Shown here one piece after another: positions 62,092 through 64,000 of a stretch of 64,000 bases of DNA. The position numbers and the translations under genes were made by a program. Under the pieces are notes generated by a model. That model was not told the origin of the DNA, did not search any database, and saw only the letters and a program-made list of their open reading frames with translations. Numbering within the stretch: position 1 is the first letter of the stretch; the number at the start of each line of letters is the position of its first letter. Source of the DNA: Actinomycetes bacterium (GTDB lineage: Bacteria > Actinomycetota > Thermoleophilia > Solirubrobacterales > 70-9); NCBI GenBank assembly GCA_016861045.1, contig BOKP01000003.1, positions 311,501 through 375,500 of the forward strand. Reading direction: 5' to 3'.

Positions 62092-63144
62092 CTACCGCTC
62101 GCGCGGCCCGGCGACGCCCATCGCCTCGCGGACGTCGGCGAGGACCGGGCCGCAGAGCGCCCGCGCCTTGACGGCCCCGGCGGCGAGCGCGCGCTCGAGC
62201 TCGGCCGGGTCGGCGCGGAGCTCCGCGTACCGCTCGCGGACCGGCGTCAGGAACTCGACCACGGCGTCGCCGACCGCCGCCTTGAAGTCCCCGTAGCCGC
62301 TGCCCTCGAACTCCGCCTCGACCTGCTCGGGGCCGACGCCGCGGGCGACGCAGAGGATCTCGATCAGGTTCTCGATCCCCTCCTTGCCGCCCCCGGGCCC
62401 GCCGCGCCGGACCTCGCGTCCGGAGTCCGTGACGGCGCCCTTCAGCTTCCCGCGGATCCGGTCGGGCTCGTCGAGCACGTAGACCGTGCCCGCCTCGCTG
62501 CCGCCGGTCGTCGACATCTTGCTCGTCGGGTCCTGGAGGTCCATGACCCGCGCGCCGACCGCTGGGATGCGGTGCTCGGGCACCACCAGGGTCTCGCCGA
62601 AGCGCTCGTTGAAGCGGCGGGCGATCTCGCGCATCAGCTCGACGTGCTGACGCTGGTCGTCGCCGACCGGGACCTCGGTGGCGCGGTAGGCGAGCACGTC
62701 GGCCGCCATCAGGATCGGGTAGTTGAAGAGGCTCGCGGGGACGAACGCGCCGCTCTTCCCCTCGGCCAGCTCCCGCTTCGCCTTCCACTGGTGCATGCGG
62801 TTCAGGTCCCCCCAGGCGGTGACCGCGCCCAGCAGCCAGGTCAGCTCGGTGTGCTCGCGGACGTCCCCCTGGCGGAACAGCACGCAGCGATCGGGGTCGA
62901 GGCCCGCGGCGAGCAGGATCGCGGTCGTGTCGTAGAGCCGCTCGCGGAGGTCGGCGGGGTCGTAGGCGACCGTAGTCGCGTGCAGGTCGACGATGCAGAA
63001 GATCGCCTCGTCGGCGGCTGCCGCGCCATCCTGCCCGGCGACGTACTGACGGATCGCGCCGATGTAGTTGCCGAGGTGCTTGCGGCCCGTCGGCTGGATC
63101 CCGCTGAAGATCCGCCGTCCCGCGTTGTTCGCGCCCGCGCCCAC
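62092..63144 (-). CDS. trpS: Tryptophanyl-tRNA synthetase
   Basis: A 350-residue class I enzyme. RRIFSGIQPTGRKHLGNYIGA carries the HIGH-type motif (here HLGN). DPTSKMSTTGG holds the KMSKS-type loop. ILMAADVLAYRATEVPVGDDQRQHVEL is typical. GTG start at 63144 has TAGATT 8 nt upstream; the longer frame is non-coding. It is one gene upstream of the scp run. Confidence 0.95.
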   Translation of the reverse strand: MGAGANNAGRRIFSGIQPTGRKHLGNYIGAIRQYVAGQDGAAAADEAIFCIVDLHATTVAYDPADLRERLYDTTAILLAAGLDPDRCVLFRQGDVREHTELTWLLGAVTAWGDLNRMHQWKAKRELAEGKSGAFVPASLFNYPILMAADVLAYRATEVPVGDDQRQHVELMREIARRFNERFGETLVVPEHRIPAVGARVMDLQDPTSKMSTTGGSEAGTVYVLDEPDRIRGKLKGAVTDSGREVRRGGPGGGKEGIENLIEILCVARGVGPEQVEAEFEGSGYGDFKAAVGDAVVEFLTPVRERYAELRADPAELERALAAGAVKARALCGPVLADVREAMGVAGPRER

Positions 63145-63152
63145 GGGCGGGG

Positions 63153-63158
63153 AATCTA
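63153..63158 (-). promoter_or_regulatory. -10 box, leaderless start of trpS
   Basis: TAGATT on the minus strand, 8 nt before the GTG at 63144. Confidence 0.5.
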
Positions 63159-63275
63159 CTCGCCGGGGCTGGGCCCGACCGGATCCGGGGGCCGGGCCCG
63201 CCGCCGGGCGCAAGATCGCGACCGATCACCGGGTTTGAAGCGGATGCGGCACGGTATCGTCGAAAGACTGCATCC

Positions 63276-64000
63276 ATGCCGCGCGCGATCTGGACAGGCA
63301 CGATCAGCTTCGGGCTCCTGAACGTGCCCGTGAAGCTCTATTCCGCGGTCTCGAGCAAGGCGATCCGCTTCCGCGAGCTGCGCGCGAAGGACGGCTCCCG
63401 AGTGCGCCACAAACGCGTCGCCGAGGCCGACGAGGAGGAGGTCGCGTACGAGGACCTCGTCAAGGGCTACGAGATCGCTCCCGACCGGTACGTGATCCTC
63501 TCCCGCGCCGAGCTCGAGGCGCTCGATCCGAAGCGGTCGAAGGCGATCGAGATCGAGGACTTCGTCGACCTCGAGCAGATCGACCCGATCTACTTCAACC
63601 AGCCCTACTACCTCGGCCCGGCGCCGGGCGCCGAGCGCGCCTACGCCCTGCTCGCCGAGGCGATGGGCGAGCAGCGGAAGGTGGCGATCGCCCGCTTCGT
63701 CCTCCGCAACCGCGAGAGCCTGGCGGCGATCCGGGCGGCCGATGGCGTGCTGACGCTGGCGACGATGCGGTTCGCCGACGAGGTCGTCCCGCCGGCCCAG
63801 CTCGAGGGCCTGCTCGGCGAGGAGCCGGAGACGCCGCCGCGCGAGCAGGAGGTCGAGATGGCGAAGCGGCTCATCGAGTCGCTGGCGAAGGACTTCGACC
63901 CGGGTGCCTACGAGGACGAGCATCGGGCCGAGCTGCTGGCGATGATCGAGCGCAAGGCCGCCGGCGAGGACGTGCTCGCGGCCGCGCCCGAGGCGCCGAA
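63276..64000 (+). CDS. ku: Non-homologous end-joining protein Ku (partial)
   Basis: The first 241 codons of a Ku protein, cut by the window end. The start MPRAIWTGTISFGLLNVPVK is the bacterial Ku hallmark, followed by FRELRAKDGSRVRHKRVAEA, GYEIAPDRYVILSRAELEAL and LATMRFADEV. It forms a ring on DNA ends and recruits LigD, which is not in the window. It diverges from trpS. TATCGT at 63255-63260, 15 nt before the ATG, is a likely -10. Confidence 0.95.
   Translation, partial: MPRAIWTGTISFGLLNVPVKLYSAVSSKAIRFRELRAKDGSRVRHKRVAEADEEEVAYEDLVKGYEIAPDRYVILSRAELEALDPKRSKAIEIEDFVDLEQIDPIYFNQPYYLGPAPGAERAYALLAEAMGEQRKVAIARFVLRNRESLAAIRAADGVLTLATMRFADEVVPPAQLEGLLGEEPETPPREQEVEMAKRLIESLAKDFDPGAYEDEHRAELLAMIERKAAGEDVLAAAPEAP

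Overview
The window is one stretch of very GC-rich chromosome (roughly 70% or more) densely packed with housekeeping genes. The gene content and order (WhiG/FliA-type sigma factor beside XerC, DprA and ComM; the plsX-acpP-rnc-smc-ftsY-ffh-rpsP-trmD-rplS-lepB-rnhB run; a SepIVA/DivIVA-like protein near coaD; a DUF3352 protein; Cys-bracketed secreted repeats) point to Actinomycetota, most likely class Thermoleophilia (Solirubrobacterales or Gaiellales). The class assignment is an inference. There is no rRNA, CRISPR array, insertion sequence or prophage, and only one tRNA.

Layout. 1-2.4 kb: accessory stretch with a secreted repeat protein, a GFA-family protein, ferritin, an amidohydrolase relic and tRNA-Gly(GCC). 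2.4-8.6 kb: RNase HI, a zinc-ribbon protein, WhiG sigma, XerC, an L,D-transpeptidase, and an epimerase with an acyltransferase gene carrying an in-frame TGA. 8.7-14 kb: hydrolase, MBL-like protein, IlvD, two unknowns and ThiD. 14-28.8 kb: the long minus-strand information-processing cluster from DprA/ComM back through RnhB, LepB, L19, TrmD, KH, S16, Ffh, FtsY, SMC, RNase III, ACP, PlsX, L32 and DUF177. 28.8-36.2 kb: methyltransferase, SepIVA-like protein, CoaD, RsmD, RecG, a GST-like protein, FakA and L28. 36.3-39.8 kb: riboflavin operon ribD-ribE-ribBA-ribH. 40-54.5 kb: cation/proton antiporter, Rpe, RsmB, Fmt, Def, PriA, MetK, a DUF3352 protein, Der and Cmk. 54.5-59.6 kb: aromatic amino-acid genes aroH, hisC-type aminotransferase, DAHP synthase, TyrA and AroA, with Cmk and Der downstream. 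59.6-63.1 kb: RluB, ACT protein, ScpB, ScpA, TrpS. From 63.3 kb to the window end: Ku (partial).

Genes acting together: SMC, ScpA and ScpB make condensin; Ffh, FtsY and LepB serve protein export; Fmt, Def and MetK handle start methionine and SAM; RibD/E/BA/H make riboflavin; AroH, the aminotransferase, DAHP synthase, TyrA and AroA make aromatic amino acids; XerC and Ku act on DNA ends and recombination.

Most interesting: (i) a 33-codon leader ORF upstream of DAHP synthase that ends in Tyr, Trp and Phe codons written as rare TAT, TGG and TTT, followed by mutually exclusive stem-loops, which suggests an aromatic attenuator; (ii) an SMC of 783 residues with no visible hinge; (iii) an RNase III lacking two of the four metal-binding acidic residues; (iv) an in-frame TGA in a PlsC-family gene; (v) widespread leaderless starts with a TAnnnT box 6-10 nt upstream, in two cases built over the stop codon of the gene before.
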